Assembly: GCA_027625915.1 (NCBI GenBank)
Contig: JANTQA010000023.1
Location: forward strand, 7,564,001-7,628,000
DNA: 64,000 nucleotides
Source of the DNA: Anaeramoeba flamelloides
Taxonomy: Eukaryota; Metamonada; Anaeramoebidae
Reading direction: 5' to 3'
The notes below the pieces were generated by a model. It was not told the DNA's origin, ran no database searches, and worked only from the letters and a program-made list of their open reading frames with translations. The position numbers and the translations under genes are program-made. Of this stretch, positions 1-12,360 are shown piece by piece (position 1 is the stretch's first letter; each line of letters opens with the position of its first letter).

Positions 1-487
1 TGGTGGTCCTGAATAATTACCAGCTATGTTATTTTTGGTTTTGTTATTTTATTGTTATTTAATTTTTGTGTTTTTTTATTCGACAAAGAGTGGCATGAGT
101 AAAATGAAATTTAAAACAATAGAGAAATCGGATTTTTCATTCTGTCTAAATGTAAATTTTTTTTTTAAAAAATCGATTAGAAACGGAAAAATTGGTAAAA
201 TCAATTTTTTTTTTCTTTGAGACATCGACTTGTCAAAATGTAAATTTCAAACGAGCTTTAATGAAAAAAAACAAGTGTTTACTTATTCCATGGAATTCTT
301 TATATTTTGATTTTCGAATAAATGATTTTGTTAAAGGTTGTTCGAGTTTGTTCAATAAATATGGCTGTTGTTCAAACAAATCTGTTTCGGACTTATTAGT
401 AAATCTGAGGATTTCCTTATCTTGAAAACTTCTTGTACGTTGTTTTTTTTTCTTTCTTGGTGACTTTAATGATTTTCTCCAAGACAT
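1..487 (-). CDS. 5' end of an unrecognised gene, cut by the window edge
   Basis: An ATG at 487 on the minus strand opens a 68-codon reading frame (begins MSWRKSLKSPRKKKK) that is basic at its N-terminus and less AT-rich than its surroundings. A good donor (ATAA|GTAAAC) lies at 283/282. An acceptor, TTATTCAG|GACC, lies at positions 10-9, so the likely model is complement(join(<1..8,283..487)), with a codon split across the intron giving Arg-Pro-Pro. No domain is recognisable in the visible part; the remainder lies outside the window. Reading on without splicing gives only a short hydrophobic tail and a stop, which is why splicing is preferred. It could also be a chance frame. Confidence 0.42.
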
Positions 488-3400
488 TCTTTAACTTTTC
501 GAAAGTAAAAGAGAAAAAATAAAATATTTAAGAAGTGAGAATAGAAAAATGAAATAAAGGAATTGTTTTTTTGGGTTCTTCCCAATTCTGTTTTTTTGAG
601 CTTTGTGTAATGTTACTTATTTATAAGGAGCCTTGTATTGATCTGTCAAGTAATTTTGCTCAAACATTAAAAAATTGAGATCATTAAATATTCCGATTAT
701 GGGAATTTCTGTTAAAACTACAGTGGAAAAATAACGGAGAATGAAACCTAACTTGGGTTTCTCATTTTTGTTTTTCTAATAGGGATTTCAAGGACATTGA
801 ATGAAATTTGTGATCTCTTTTGATTTGAAGGTTTCTTTTTGTTGTTTGTATTATATAAATAATATAAACTAGGAATTCGAAATGAAAATCAGATTTCAGG
901 ATTGAAAAATTGATATAAGCCAAAATTATAACCAATTTACATGTCTTACACAAGTATTAAAAATCCTAAAACAAAAAAAAAGAAACAAATAATGAAGCTG
1001 GAGAGGGGTTTATAATAAGTAATTGGAATAAAATCTAAAAAAAAAAACCAATTCTGTCTTTTAATAAAGAAATCCATTAATCAAAGACACCAAACTTTTG
1101 GTTAATTTCATTTTCTTTGATAGTTGATCCTGAAAGTTGGTATTGGGGATAGTTATTTTGTTTATTATTATTTCTTTTGTTCTTATTGATCTAATTGACT
1201 TTTTCCAGTTGGTAAAGTTTTTTTTACTTTTACTTTTTCTTTTTTATTTCCAAGTTTACTCAAACTAGATTTGTGTCTTTCAGTGTCCTAATATTGGTAA
1301 ATAACCACTTGGTCTCTTTTCCTTGTTAAGATTGCTTGCAAATATACACATTAGTTAGGCAAAGAAAAAAATAGAAAAAAGAAGAAATTCTATATATAAT
1401 GATTAAACCTAATTTCTAAGAGATCACCAAGTATTTGATTATCAAATAACAATTATTTTTAATAATTGATGTTTAAAAAACAAAGATGAAACAAATGGAA
1501 TAACATATATTAGAAAAAAATTGATATATTTATCGGGTCAATCCAATAAAGATATTTATTTTATTAAATAATTAAAAAACTCAAATTCTTAGTAAACCTA
1601 TTGAGATAAACAACGATGTTTGTTTTGAGCTTCTACTGGTATTTGAATAAGAAATATGAAACATTTCTCACTTTATTTTTCATACTTTTCTTTTAGAAAT
1701 CAAGTCCCCAAACGAAGTAGGTTGGTATTTGTGGTCTCTATTTGAAATATGTATTCGGAAAAACAATAATGTTGATTTATAATCTTTTAATTGGTGATCT
1801 TATAAAATTCCAATAGAAATCGATATCAAAACCTCTACAATTATTCTCGCCTTTACAATAACATTAGAATTACAAATATTTAGCAATATACTCGATCTCA
1901 AAATATAAAAAAAAAATTTGCCAAAGAATTAAAAACCAATAAAAATTAAAAAAAAAAGTCAAAATCTGTAAAAAAAAATGATATCAAAAATTAATTATTT
2001 TGTCTAATATCTATATAAATCCTTTTAACATAGTGAATTCATAAATTATTTCTGGTTGTGTTTTACTTGAAAAAAATTTTTTTTCAAGTTTCTTAATTAG
2101 ATTTATTTGATTTTGAAAAAAAAAAATAATATAAAGATAATGAGATGATTATCTAACAAAAAGAGGGTATTTTGTAGATAGGTAAAATAATCAAAATTAA
2201 TTTAGAGTCGTTAAATTGGGAATTTTCTTTGATACAATTGGTGAAGCTCTGTTATATTTTTTCAATTTTTTTATTATTTTTGATAACTTTTTAGAATAGA
2301 GATAAATAAAAATTTTTTAACTTAATTTCAAAAATTTAAGAGAGGTTCAAGAATGAAAAAAAAAAATTATTATTAATATTCTTTTCTTTGAATATGAATT
2401 AAATGATATATTCATGGATTAAGGTTATATAGTTTGGAAATTATTTTTTTTTATATAAATAAATATTATTGGACCTTTTTATCAATGAAATAAAATGAAT
2501 TATTATTAATTTTTTTTAATATCTTTTGTAAACATTTTGCTTAGTGGGTTCATCAATATGATACTAAATAAAGTATCTTTAAATTATTTACAAATTTTTA
2601 AATAAAAATTCAATTATTGTTTTTTTAATACAATCTAAATATTTAAAAGTTGTCAAAATAAACAAACACTTAGTCATACAACCAAGATAATAAAAAAAAG
2701 GAATTCTATTGATTTCTTAAAAAAACCATCAAATTTGATAGTTACAATTAAAATAAAATTTAAAATAATAATCCCCCCCCCCCAGAATATTAAAATTTCA
2801 TTTATTATAAATTAACTACTGAAAAGAGATATAAAATAATCTTTGTTTTTTTCTTATTTGTTACTTTTTGAATATAATTATTCGTAATATATCAAACGCT
2901 ATTTGTATTAAAGTCATTACTTTTTGTAATCAATAAATTTGAAAAAGAGGAACTATATGTAAAGGATTCCGTCAAGATTAAAATAATTCAAATTGTAAAT
3001 TCTGCAGATTTAAAGGAGGTAGGCTCATAACTAACTCTGCTCATAAATTCCCAAATAACAGCTTTTTTGATTGGTTAATGTTCAGATAATCTTTTATTCA
3101 AAGAATAAAACAAATTATTTTTACAAAAAACAAATATTTTTTTGTTTTACCGTTGTGGAAAAAAAGTGAAAAAGGAAAAAAAGTGAAACACGGTTTTTCA
3201 TTGGGAACCTTACTGAAGATGAAAAGTAAGATCAATGAAAAAAAGAATAAATAAATAAATAAAGACAAAATGAAGTATTCAGCGCAATAATAGTTTTTTT
3301 AAATACTATCTTTTGGTATGGGCTTTTCTTTGATTGATCAATTATTAAAAATTTATTCAAAAAATTGACTATTTTTAAGATCCCCAAAACCACACCAATA

Positions 3401-4300
3401 ATTTCGATAAATCAAGTAGATTTAAATTGTATTTGTTGATTTGATTGAAAATAATATAATGGGTTGTTATTTGAAGTTAATTGGTTTCTTCTTTTTATTG
3501 ATTTTACTTTTCATTTTCGGTAATGTTCCCAATTAAAAACCATGTTTCACTTTTTTTCCTGTTTCACTTTTTTTCCAAAATGGTTATATATTGTTTTCAA
3601 TTCTAAGCATACACTTACAAAGTAATTCGAAATATTGATTAGAGTGGATATTTATGGGATTAATTTTTCAATCAAGACAGTTATTTGAAGTAAAAGAGTA
3701 GTGAACTCATTAAAATTGAAGTATCACTATAAATAATAATAGGACTCTTGATACCTACTTTGTGATTAATAATAAGAAAACAAAAAATATATGATATATT
3801 TTTAATCTTTGGATAATAGATTGTCTGAACCTTAACCAATCTAAAAAGATGTTATTTATGCTGTACATTTAGAATTTATTTTTTTAGGTCCTCCTTAATT
3901 CAAACAAAAAGACCGCAAATATTAAAAAGTAATCTAACTCTATTAATTTAAGAATTACTTTTCGTCGTTTTAAAAAGTGAGAAAGAATAGTTTTCAAAAG
4001 ACTTAATTAACCCTATTTAAGCTTCTTTGTTTGTATACTTATTTGTCTCACATTCTTGAAATGGCTTGGAGTATTCTTTACTATTTAATTGTAATAAACT
4101 TTTTTTCGTTTTTTTATTCCGGTTTCGTTACTGTTCTATGATAACGAAACTTATAGAAACACTTTTTATTGAATCTCAAGTATTTGTAACACGAAAAATA
4201 GTGATGTGTTCAGATCGAGAAATCAAAATATTAACTTTTTTTTTATTTTTTATGACTTTATTGTTTTCAAAGATCGTCTTCTTATTGTTTGAAACAAATT
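488..4300. other. Intergenic, no gene seen
   Basis: About 3.8 kb of AT-rich sequence. It holds one terminal-inverted-repeat element (3150-3583, listed separately) and an 11-base C run at 2773-2783. The remaining frames are short, homopolymer-driven and without recognisable motifs. The dynamin promoter should lie at its right end, but no clear element can be pointed to. Confidence 0.5.
3150..3583. mobile_element. TIR element, 'GGAAAAAAAGTG' family, copy A
   Basis: The left end (CCGTTGTGGAAAAAAAGTG, then a second GGAAAAAAAGTGAAACA) is matched in inverse at the right end (TTTCACTTTTTTTCC repeated twice, ending CCAAAATGG). The inverted match continues inward for about 80 bp through a GGGAAC/GTTCCC block. 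Each terminal repeat itself contains a short direct duplication of a GGAAAAAAAGTGAAA unit. Interior sequence is shared, in opposite orientation, with copies at 5102-5571 and 46350-46785. It has no coding capacity, so it is a non-autonomous DNA transposon (MITE-like); the superfamily is not identifiable from the ends alone. Confidence 0.75.
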
Positions 4301-7300
4301 ATGAATAAAAAACTTATTACATCGATTAATGAAATACAAAACGCTTTAAATGAAGCGAATGTACGGAATTTCAATCTTCCACAGATCGTGGTTGTTGGTG
4401 AACAGTCAACAGGGAAAAGTTCTGTTCTTGAGTCTATCGTCGGGATTGATTTCCTACCCAAAGGAACGGGTATTGTCACACGGCGACCATTAGTACTTCA
4501 GCTTATTCGAATCAAAGCACCCAAAACCGAAGAACAAACAATTCTCGAGAATCAATACAAACCCTATGCAACATTCCAGCACACAGGAGAAAAAAAATTT
4601 TATGACTTTAATAATGTTAGTCATGAAATTGCCAACGAAACAAAAAGAAGTGTCGAGGGGAAAAATGTCTCATCAAAAGAAATCATCTTAAGAGTAAATA
4701 CCTTTCCTTCCCTTTTCTTTTCTTTCCTTTTCTTCCGTTTGGTGTTGGTAAATTCACTTGTTTTCGAATTATTTAACAAAGCATTTAAAATCCAATAAAA
4801 AAATTCAATAATAACAGAATAAACCATCAGTATTCCTTCGATTTCAACTTTTAATTTTAGTTCAAGGTTATAAATTTATAATTATGTGTTGGTAGTATTT
4901 AAATTGATAACAAGATCACAATTTCTTTTTATACTTTGTGAAATAAAACAAAAAAGAAGTCAGAGCAGAAATATTATCAAAAATATTTTTATATTCTGTT
5001 GGCTTTTTTTTCCTCTTGGAAAGGAGGGTTTCGTTTTTAAGAACAGTTTTGATTTAATTTAACTTTTTGTTTTGTTAGAGATAGCAGATGTCTTATAAAA
5101 GATCAATTGTGAAAAAAAAATGCAACAGGAAAAAAAGTTCAACACTGTTTTTAATTGGGAACATTAATAGAACCACAGAAACTGAAAATGAAAAGTAAAA
5201 TCAATAAAAAGAAGAAACCAATTAACTTCAAATAATAATCCATTATATTATTTCAAAGTCAAACCAACAAATACAATTTAAATCTACTTGATGTATCAAA
5301 TTGGATTAGTTTTTTTGGAGATCTCAAAATTAGTCAATTTTTCAAACAAATTTTTAAGAATTGATCAACCAAAGCCCAACCCTTTTTCTAAAAGAAAGTA
5401 TTGTAAAAACTGTTATTGTGTTTGAGTCCTCCATTTTGTCTTTAATTATTTATTTATTCTTTAATTAATTGAGCTTACTTTTAATTTTCATTTCTATTAA
5501 TTTATCCAATTTAAAAAGAGTGTTGAACTTTTTTTTCTGTTTTGCTTTTTTCACAATGGTAATTTAGAAAAATATATGAAGAAATTGAAATTTGAATCTA
5601 ATTTTTTTCAGAACACTAACACAAAAAATTTAATTCAAAAATAATCTAAATAAATCAATTTGAAAAAGAAGAAAAAATCATTAATAACAAAAATAAAACA
5701 TTAATTTGTAATTTTTGCTTTAAAGAAATAATAATGAAATAATCATAACAATAGTAAAAAAATAAATAATAAACTCCATTCAAAAAATTTGGACACACCC
5801 AAAATCAAAATAGACAAAAAAAAATCTCGATTGTTTATTAATTGCATTTTCAGACTTTTTGTTTAGAACTAAGAAAATAAACACTTAGTCTATAAAAGAG
5901 AGAATTTTGAAGTGACTAAATTCGTGTCTTCTAATTCAAAGAGTGTCTAAAAGAGATACAGTCATTAGAAGAATTTTAAACTCAATTTAGTTTTCTAAAA
6001 TAAAAAGAAAAAAAAGAAAAAAAATTAAAGTATGGTTTAAAGAGTCGAAAAAAGAAAATAAAAAAGTGAAGAAATAAGAAATTAAGGATTGACAAAATAA
6101 ACCCCATTCCAAAAACTCAGTCACACCCAAAATCAAAAATAGGCAAAAAAAATATTCATTTATTAATTACATTTTCAGATTTATTGCTAGGACAAAGTGT
6201 TAAACACTTAGCCTATAAAAGAGAGAATTTTGAAGTAACTAAATTTGAGTCTTCTAATTCAAAGAGTGTCTAAAATAGATACAGTCAATAGACGTATTTG
6301 AATCTTAATTTAGTTTTCTAAAAAAAAAAGAAAAGAAAAATAAAGAAGAGAAAAAAAAATGATAGAAAGAAAAGAATTGTATGTGCTTTTTCTATTTAAA
6401 GAATTCAACTTTAATCTTCTACCAACCATCGAAAAAAATATTTTGATCGAAAAAAACAAGTTACATCATTCAAAAAATGAAATGAAAACATAAAACTAAA
6501 AGATGAAAAAATGATTTTCATATTGTACAAAAATCAAAATTATTTCCAATTTGAATGAATCTGTATTATTGTAATTGTTTGGACCTTTTTAACTGTGTGG
6601 AAAATTTTGAATTTTAGTTTATATGTAAAGTAAATACTAAATTTCGAAATTTCTCTCTGAATTTTTACAAAAAGAATTCAAGAAAATTTAATTTTTTACA
6701 AAAAGTAAAAAATAAAATGCCAATTTTTTGAGAACCACAAAATCTATATAAAGCCTAGATCTTAAAAAAAGTGTTTTAATTAAACAATAAATGGATAAAT
6801 ATCTATATGGGAGGTGACTTTTATTTATCTAGAGAAATGCAAACGATTTCTCTAATTTTTTATTCACTCCCACACTCCCTATATTTGTCAAAGTATAGTA
6901 ATTATATAAACCCCATTCCAAAAATTTGGACACACCCAAAATCAAAAATAAGCAAAAAAAAAAACCAATTTATTATATTTTTCCAAACCTAATATAAAAC
7001 CACATTTAAGTAACCAGAGTATAAATGTTTTAATAAAAAATCATTTTAATCCAAATAAATGAAAAAAATATAAAACGAAAAAATAAAAACCAGTGTGTCC
7101 AAAATAATGAAAAGAGCGGAACAATATATTTGTATTGGTAAATTTGTTGAAATTTCACCAACAATTGTTGATCGATCAAATGATAAGATATCATAGACCA
7201 ATTGTATGTGTTTTTTCTATTAAATAAACCCAACACTAACCTTCTACCAACCATCGAAAAAAAATTCCAGATCTAACGAAACAGTTTTTGTAACTATAAA

Positions 7301-9289
7301 AAAGCAAATGAAAATAAAACAAAAAAGACAAAAAATGAAAAAAGTTGTCAAATCAAAATTCTTTCTAAATTGAATTAAAAATGTAGTATTGATGTTCTTT
7401 CAACTGTTTAAACTGTATCCAATTTTTTGGAATATTGTTTATTTATATATATATATATATATTCTTTTTAATTCTATAATCAAAATCTAATAATTCAATC
7501 ATAACTTTTCATCAATAAAAAATAATAAAAAACAAACAAAAAATAGATTTTTTCAACTGAGGTAACAAATTTAACACTTGTTGATCTACCAGGGTTGACT
7601 CAGAATCCGATTAAAGATCAACCAAAAAACATCAGTGAGCAAATAGAGAAACTTGTGCTAAATTATATTACAAAATCCAAGTCATTAATTTTAACAATTA
7701 TTCCTGGCAACCAGGACATTGCGAATTCAAGGTCGATCCTTTTAGCAAAGCGAGTTGATCCCAAGGGAAAAAGGACGTTGGGCGTTTTAACAAAGATTGA
7801 TATAATGGATAAGGAAACTGACATAATTGATGTTTTAAATGGGAAACAGTTACCATTGAAATATGGGTATGTTCCTGTGATCAATAGGAGCCAACATGAA
7901 ATTAATAATAATATCAGTCCAAAGCAAGCAAGAGTAAATGAAAAGAAATTTTTTCAAAACCATTTCAAATATTCAACGATTAGCGACAGATGCGGTGTTG
8001 AATTTTTAACAAAGAAATTATCAAAATTATTTAAAAAGCATATTAAGAAGCAATTGCCAAAAGTTCGAACAGAGGTTTATAATCAAATCATTAAATTAAA
8101 TCAGCAACTTCAACAACTTGGATCAAATATTGAAAATAAAAAGCCTTTTGTTCTCACTCAATTAATTAACCATTTTACTCAATCTTACATTCAAGAAGTA
8201 GACGGAAAACAATTAAACCAATTAACTAATAATAATAGCAATAATAATAATAATAATAATGGACTGAACCAAAGCATTAATAATAATATTAATCAGATCA
8301 ATAATAATCAAATTTTACCAACAAAAATGCATATTAATCATGTTTTTCATAAAATCTTTGCCGAGTTTATCAATAATATTAACCCAAGAAAAAATTTACT
8401 TCAAAACCAAGTGAGGATCTTATTAACAAATACAAAGGGAACCAAAAGCACTTTATTTTTACCAGAAAATTCCTTTGAATTGCTAGTGAAAAAAAAAATC
8501 GAATTGCTAAGAAAGCCAGCCCTTGAATGCTCCCAAAGAGTATTAACTGTGCTTATCAAAGCGGTGACCCGTAGTATAAAAATAAAAGAATTGGAAAGGT
8601 TTCCTATTCTAAAAAAAAAATTAATCAAAAAATCAACCCAGTTTTTAAAACAATTATTACAGAACACTAAAGAATTTGTCAATGATCTCATAGATATTGA
8701 ACTAGCATTTATCGATACAAGCCATCCAGATTTTATACCACCAACCGAATTAATAAAAAATAATATTTCAGTTAGAAATAGCCAAAATGATACAGTTACA
8801 AACCAGAATTATCCCAATAACATCTATAAAAAAAAAAAGCTAAAACCAAATAAAAATAAATTGGGTTTTAAACGCAATTCAAATAAAAATAATAAAGACA
8901 AAGAGAAGGAAAAAGAACTTTTGAAAATTGATAATAATAATAATTTCCCCATGATGAAAATGCCAAACGAAATGAAGGACCCAATCATTAATGAAAATTC
9001 TGAAAAGGAAGTCGAATTAATAATGAATTTAATGGAAAATTATTTCTCAATCGTGAAAAAAAAGGTACAGGATACAATACCGAAATCAGTCATGCATTTT
9101 TTAATCACAGATAGCAAAAGTAGCCTTTTAAAATATTTGTCAGAGCATTTATATAATAACGAAAAAATTGATTATTTATTGGCAGAGGATGAAGATGTTG
9201 CTAAAAGAAGAAAAATCTGTATAAAGGAATTAGAAGGATTTGAAAAATCCTCTCAAATTTTAAGTCAATTGGATTTGAAATTAAATTAA
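4301..9289 (+). CDS. Dynamin-related GTPase (Drp1/Vps1-like)
   Basis: Model join(4301..4693,7547..9289), 711 aa, stop TAA. Exon 1 carries the P-loop GEQSTGKSS (residues 33-41) and the switch-I stretch [10 protein letters not shown]. Exon 2 opens with [17 protein letters not shown], so the join EIILR|IFSTEV is in phase and restores the strand that precedes DLPG (144-147) in all dynamins. TKID (213-216) is the base-specificity motif. A middle/stalk domain follows, interrupted by an Asn-rich loop and a Lys/Asn-rich insert where other dynamins carry a PH domain or B-insert. The last ~90 residues form a GED ([20 protein letters not shown]). There is no PH or proline-rich tail, so fission of mitochondria-related organelles or peroxisomes, or vacuolar/endosomal scission, is likelier than classical endocytosis. 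Start: ATG 4301; the frame stays open 12 bases upstream, but without an ATG. The intron of 2853 bp is full of transposon remnants and lies inside the GTPase domain. Confidence 0.95.
5102..5571. mobile_element. TIR element, 'GGAAAAAAAGTG' family, copy B
   Basis: Left end CAATTGTGAAAAAAAAATGC followed by a GTTCAACACTG block; the right end is its inverse (CAGTGTTGAAC-like block ending TTTTCACAATGGT). The interior shares the stretch around ATAATCCATTATATTATTTC with copies A and C. Non-coding; it lies inside the dynamin intron. Confidence 0.75.
5768..6090. mobile_element. Tc1-like left end joined to a LINE 3' tail
   Basis: It begins with the Tc1-like terminal sequence (CTCCATTCAAAAAATTTGG then ACACACCCAAAATC). 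From about 5880 it runs into the reverse complement of the LINE 3'-tail repeat found at 51411-51910 (AGAGAGAATTTTGAAGT... then AACTCAATTTAGTTTTCTA). The next unit at 6096 has the same order, so the two look like a duplicated composite. Confidence 0.65.
6096..6615. mobile_element. Composite: Tc1-like element interrupted by a LINE 3' tail
   Basis: Tc1-like left end at 6100 (CCCCATTCCAAAAACTCAGT), then a minus-strand LINE-tail repeat (about 6200-6340), then Tc1-like right-hand sequence again (from about 6385: TTCTACCAACCATCGAAAAA) to a decayed right end near 6605 (TGTGTGGAAAATTTTGAA). Compared with the cleaner copy at 6908-7440, the LINE piece replaces the middle of the element, so either the LINE tail jumped into a Tc1 copy or the two recombined. 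Confidence 0.65.
6908..7440 (+). mobile_element. Tc1/mariner-like non-autonomous copy
   Basis: Left terminal repeat ACCCCATTCCAAAAATTTGG followed by ACACACCC; the right end TGTATCCAATTTTTTGGAAT is its inverse. The ~530 bp interior includes a stretch (TTTGTTGAAATTTCACCAAC then GATCGATCAAATGATAAGAT) conserved in all other copies in the window. On the plus strand this stretch reads like the start of a Tc1 transposase DNA-binding region, but no open transposase frame remains. The antisense frame 7030-7254 is shared with the copy at 43348 only because the DNA is shared. Confidence 0.75.
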
Positions 9290-10559
9290 TAATATCTTTT
9301 TGTTTTTTTTTTTATTTTAATTTTAATTATGTAATTATTTTTTTATATATTGTTATTTATGGTGCATATGACTATAATGGCATGAGAATTAAAATATTAC
9401 AATTAATATGTTCATTTTCAATTATTATTACTATTGCTATTAATTAATTAATTTTTTTTTTTTTTGAAGAATATTAATCATATTAATTTAACAATACAAT
9501 ATAAATAAGCAATCTATTTTATTATTATTACTTTTTTTTATTAAAAAAAAAATTTTTGTAAAGAAAATTTATCATTTTTAATAATTCTAAAAAAGCATCA
9601 ATCAAAATGTTGATATACTTTTGAAAAAGATTGGGGTTTTATCTAATGCTAAGTCACATTCATTTGAAGTTTCTGAAAATGTTCTGATTTTCAGCTTTAT
9701 ATGAACTTTTTGATAATAAATTGAATAAATATTAAAAACTTATTTTCAAGTTATTAGAATCAACTGAAATTTGTCAATAACCAAAGTATGTTTTAATTGG
9801 GTATAAATGATATTAGATCTGTCTGATTGACAAAGCTCTGAAAAATCTAACTTAAATATTATTGAACAATAAATTATAAGTTTTTTTACGAATGATAAAA
9901 ATTAAAAATTATGATTTTGGAAATTTTTTTATATATAACTTTTTCGAAATCGAAAAAAAGAAATTCAAAATAATAGTATTCTGGTATTTAGTAAATCATA
10001 TTTAGAACTTCCAAAAGTATTTATTTTTTGGGATTTTACTAATTTTAAAGATTAACTCAATAACCATCAACTTAAAAACCCAAAGACTGATTAGTTTTGT
10101 TTACTTTTTATAATTATTAAAGTTAGTATATTTCCAATATTTCTGAAAGCAATTTTGTCAAAAAAATTTATTCGTTAATTATTAAATTTTTTAAAAAAAA
10201 ACGAATTTTTTAGTAACTAATCTACATTTCGCCACATATTTAAAAAGATATTTGGTGACTTTTTAGTATTAATATTGATGGCTCAGCCTTTAAATTTATG
10301 GAGAAATGTTTATTTTTTTCTGAAATTGTTGATCTATTTTACAAATACTAACTATCATTTTTTAACTTCATAAGAACAACTTTTCATACTATTCACAGAA
10401 ATAAAATTTTTATAGACATTGGATTGATTACGAACTACTGTGGTAAACATTCAATAGCAATAAACTTCTATTCCAGATGAATCTTGGATGATTGTAATAC
10501 CGAAAAATTAAAATAATATTCCTTTACTAGGTTTCACAAACTATTAATTTTGGTTTCTC

Positions 10560-10740
10560 GTCATTTGAGAAAAAAAGTTCAAGAACGATTTTTAATTGGG
10601 GCTATTACTCCAATCGACAAGAAAAATCAATTAATATATATATATATATAAAAAGCATATGATTAAAAACAAAATCAAGTATAAAAAATTATAACAGTTT
10701 TTATAATAGCACTCTTTGATTAAAGTTTTTCTTAGATGCA
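10560..10740. mobile_element. Possible worn copy of the GGAAAAAAAGTG family
   Basis: GAGAAAAAAAGTTCAAGAAC then TTTTTAATTGGGGCTATTACT resembles the left end of copy B, and AACAGTTTTTATAATAGCAC resembles its interior. The right end is not found. Tentative. Confidence 0.35.
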
Positions 10741-11733
10741 TCTATTATTAATTTTTTTTTAAAAAATTTTCAGTATGTACTTTTTTAAGGCATTCTCCAA
10801 TGAATCATTAAAGCACAAAAATTTGTTTTCCAAGATACATTCTTAGAATAAAAGGTATATATATATATATATATATTTGATTATGTTGTATGTTAAAAAA
10901 AAAAAAAAGATTAGAAGTTAATTTTGATTAGGTTGTGAATTATTTAGATTATTTTGTGTCTAATATTGCCATCTTCTTGTGTGTATTAAAAATTCCTAGA
11001 TCTCTCAAGTTTATTAGAGATCTACCATAGAACTTGATTATAATAGGAGAAAAAAGTAGATCTAAATTTTAATTGTTTTATTACATTGATAATAATATAC
11101 AGTGATCAAAATAATGAGTACACAAATACTATAATCAGTATTTAAAAATATTATCCGTGCTTTTTTTTCTTCTTGTACATAGGCAACATCCAATCTACTA
11201 CCAAATAGTATACCTAAGTTCAAATCAATTTTGAAAGTAAATGTCTGGTTATTTTCAGTAAAATTTAAATTATTCATTTATAGTAGAAAATTTTAATAAT
11301 ATTCTCAATTTTTTTGAATTTTTTTGTTTTTTTGACGATAAAAATTTTGTTAAAAATTTACTCTATTTTTTCAGATAAATTTTACAATTTGATCTTGCAT
11401 TTTTAGAATTTATTTTTAAATAATAGAACTTTAAGAAACCTATACCATATTTTTTTTAGGGTTTATTATCAGTTTCTTTAATTGTTTAATTTATAGGCCT
11501 TCTATAACAAAAAAAAACATGCTTTTTATTTGGAAACACAGATTAAACTTTTTTACACGCTTTATTTTGACTATAGGAAGTAAAAATACTTGAAAGTTAA
11601 TTTTTTGATTCTTTTAATTTATTTTACTTTTCAGTTTTTAAAGTAGATTTGGAATTTGAATTGTATTTTAGCTGTTTTTTCAACATATAAGAAGAACAAT
11701 TTTTAAGGAGAAAAAAAGAATATACTGAAACTA

Positions 11734-11928
11734 CAATCAATTCCACTTTTAAGGCACAAACTATCAACAAAATTTAAGGTACAAAAAAATCTCAAATTAA
11801 TGCACAAAATTCAGATTCTAAGAAAATAAATTGTAAAAAAAAAAATTCCAAATTTTGTGACTTAATTTGAGATTTTTTTGTACCTTAAAATTCGTTGAAA
11901 GTTTGCACCTTAAAAGTGGAACTGGCGG
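11734..11928. mobile_element. CAGTTCCAC palindromic MITE, copy 1
   Basis: 195 bp flanked by TA. Both halves are inverted copies of each other: TTCCACTTTTAAGGCACAAA at the left and TGCACCTTAAAAGTGGAAC at the right, with inner arms TCTCAAATTAATGCACAAAA against TGTGACTTAATTTGAGA. The whole unit could fold into one long hairpin. Ends (CA-TCA-TTCC) and TA flanks suggest mobilisation by a Tc1/mariner-type transposase (inference). Confidence 0.8.
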
Positions 11929-12164
11929 TATACCACAGGGGTTCAAGTAAATTGTCCCTTATTTTTCTTCAATTATCCTCTCAGTTGACTAATAATGCCA
12001 GGAAATCGAATAATAATGATTGAAAATACTTAACTTTGAAATAAAAAATCTGAAACAATTTTCATTTTGATTTATTATTTTTCTTACAATTAGAGTTTTC
12101 AAAGAAATATATTGAAATTAATAGGTTCTAATTTTTTTTTAGAATCCTTTTTATATTTATATTA

Positions 12165-12360
12165 CAGTCAGTTTCAAATTTAAGGCACAAACTTTCAACA
12201 AAATTTAAGTTACACAAAAAATCTTAATTTAAGGCACAAAATTTTGAATTTTTTTTCACACAAATTATTTTCTTAGAATCTGAATTTTGTGACTGAATTT
12301 GAGATTTTTATCGTTCCTTAATTTTTATTGAAGTTTGTGCCTTAAAAATGGAACTGATGG
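12165..12360. mobile_element. CAGTTCCAC palindromic MITE, copy 2
   Basis: 196 bp between TA dinucleotides, starting CAGTCAGTTTC and ending GGAACTGATGG. Same order of blocks as copy 1 (AAGGCACAAACTTTCAAC ... GAAGTTTGTGCCTT), with point divergence. Confidence 0.8.

Larger units (their letters stand above)
4694..7546 (+). other. Long transposon-filled intron of the dynamin gene
   Basis: Donor R|GTAAATACC at 4694 and acceptor AAATAG|ATTTTTTCAAC ending at 7546; the phase is kept (0/0). It contains, in order, a TIR element (5102-5571), two Tc1-like left ends each joined to a minus-strand LINE tail (5768-6090, 6096-6615) and a Tc1-like copy (6908-7440). Almost all of its length is mobile DNA, and the acceptor sits only ~100 bp beyond the last element. 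Confidence 0.85.

Noticed and set aside
7030-7254. Minus-strand frame resembling that at 43477-43689, suggesting a conserved small protein
   Set aside because: Both lie antisense in copies of the same Tc1-like element, so the shared DNA explains the similarity.
7562-7595. Start of dynamin exon 2 at GAG|GTAACA or at the TTG of position 7595
   Set aside because: The acceptor at 7546 gives [16 protein letters not shown], matching the family with no missing residues; later starts drop a conserved beta strand.
11062-11277. 71-codon minus frame with a hydrophobic C-terminus
   Set aside because: No family recognised and no neighbouring exons; kept as a possible scrap but not called.
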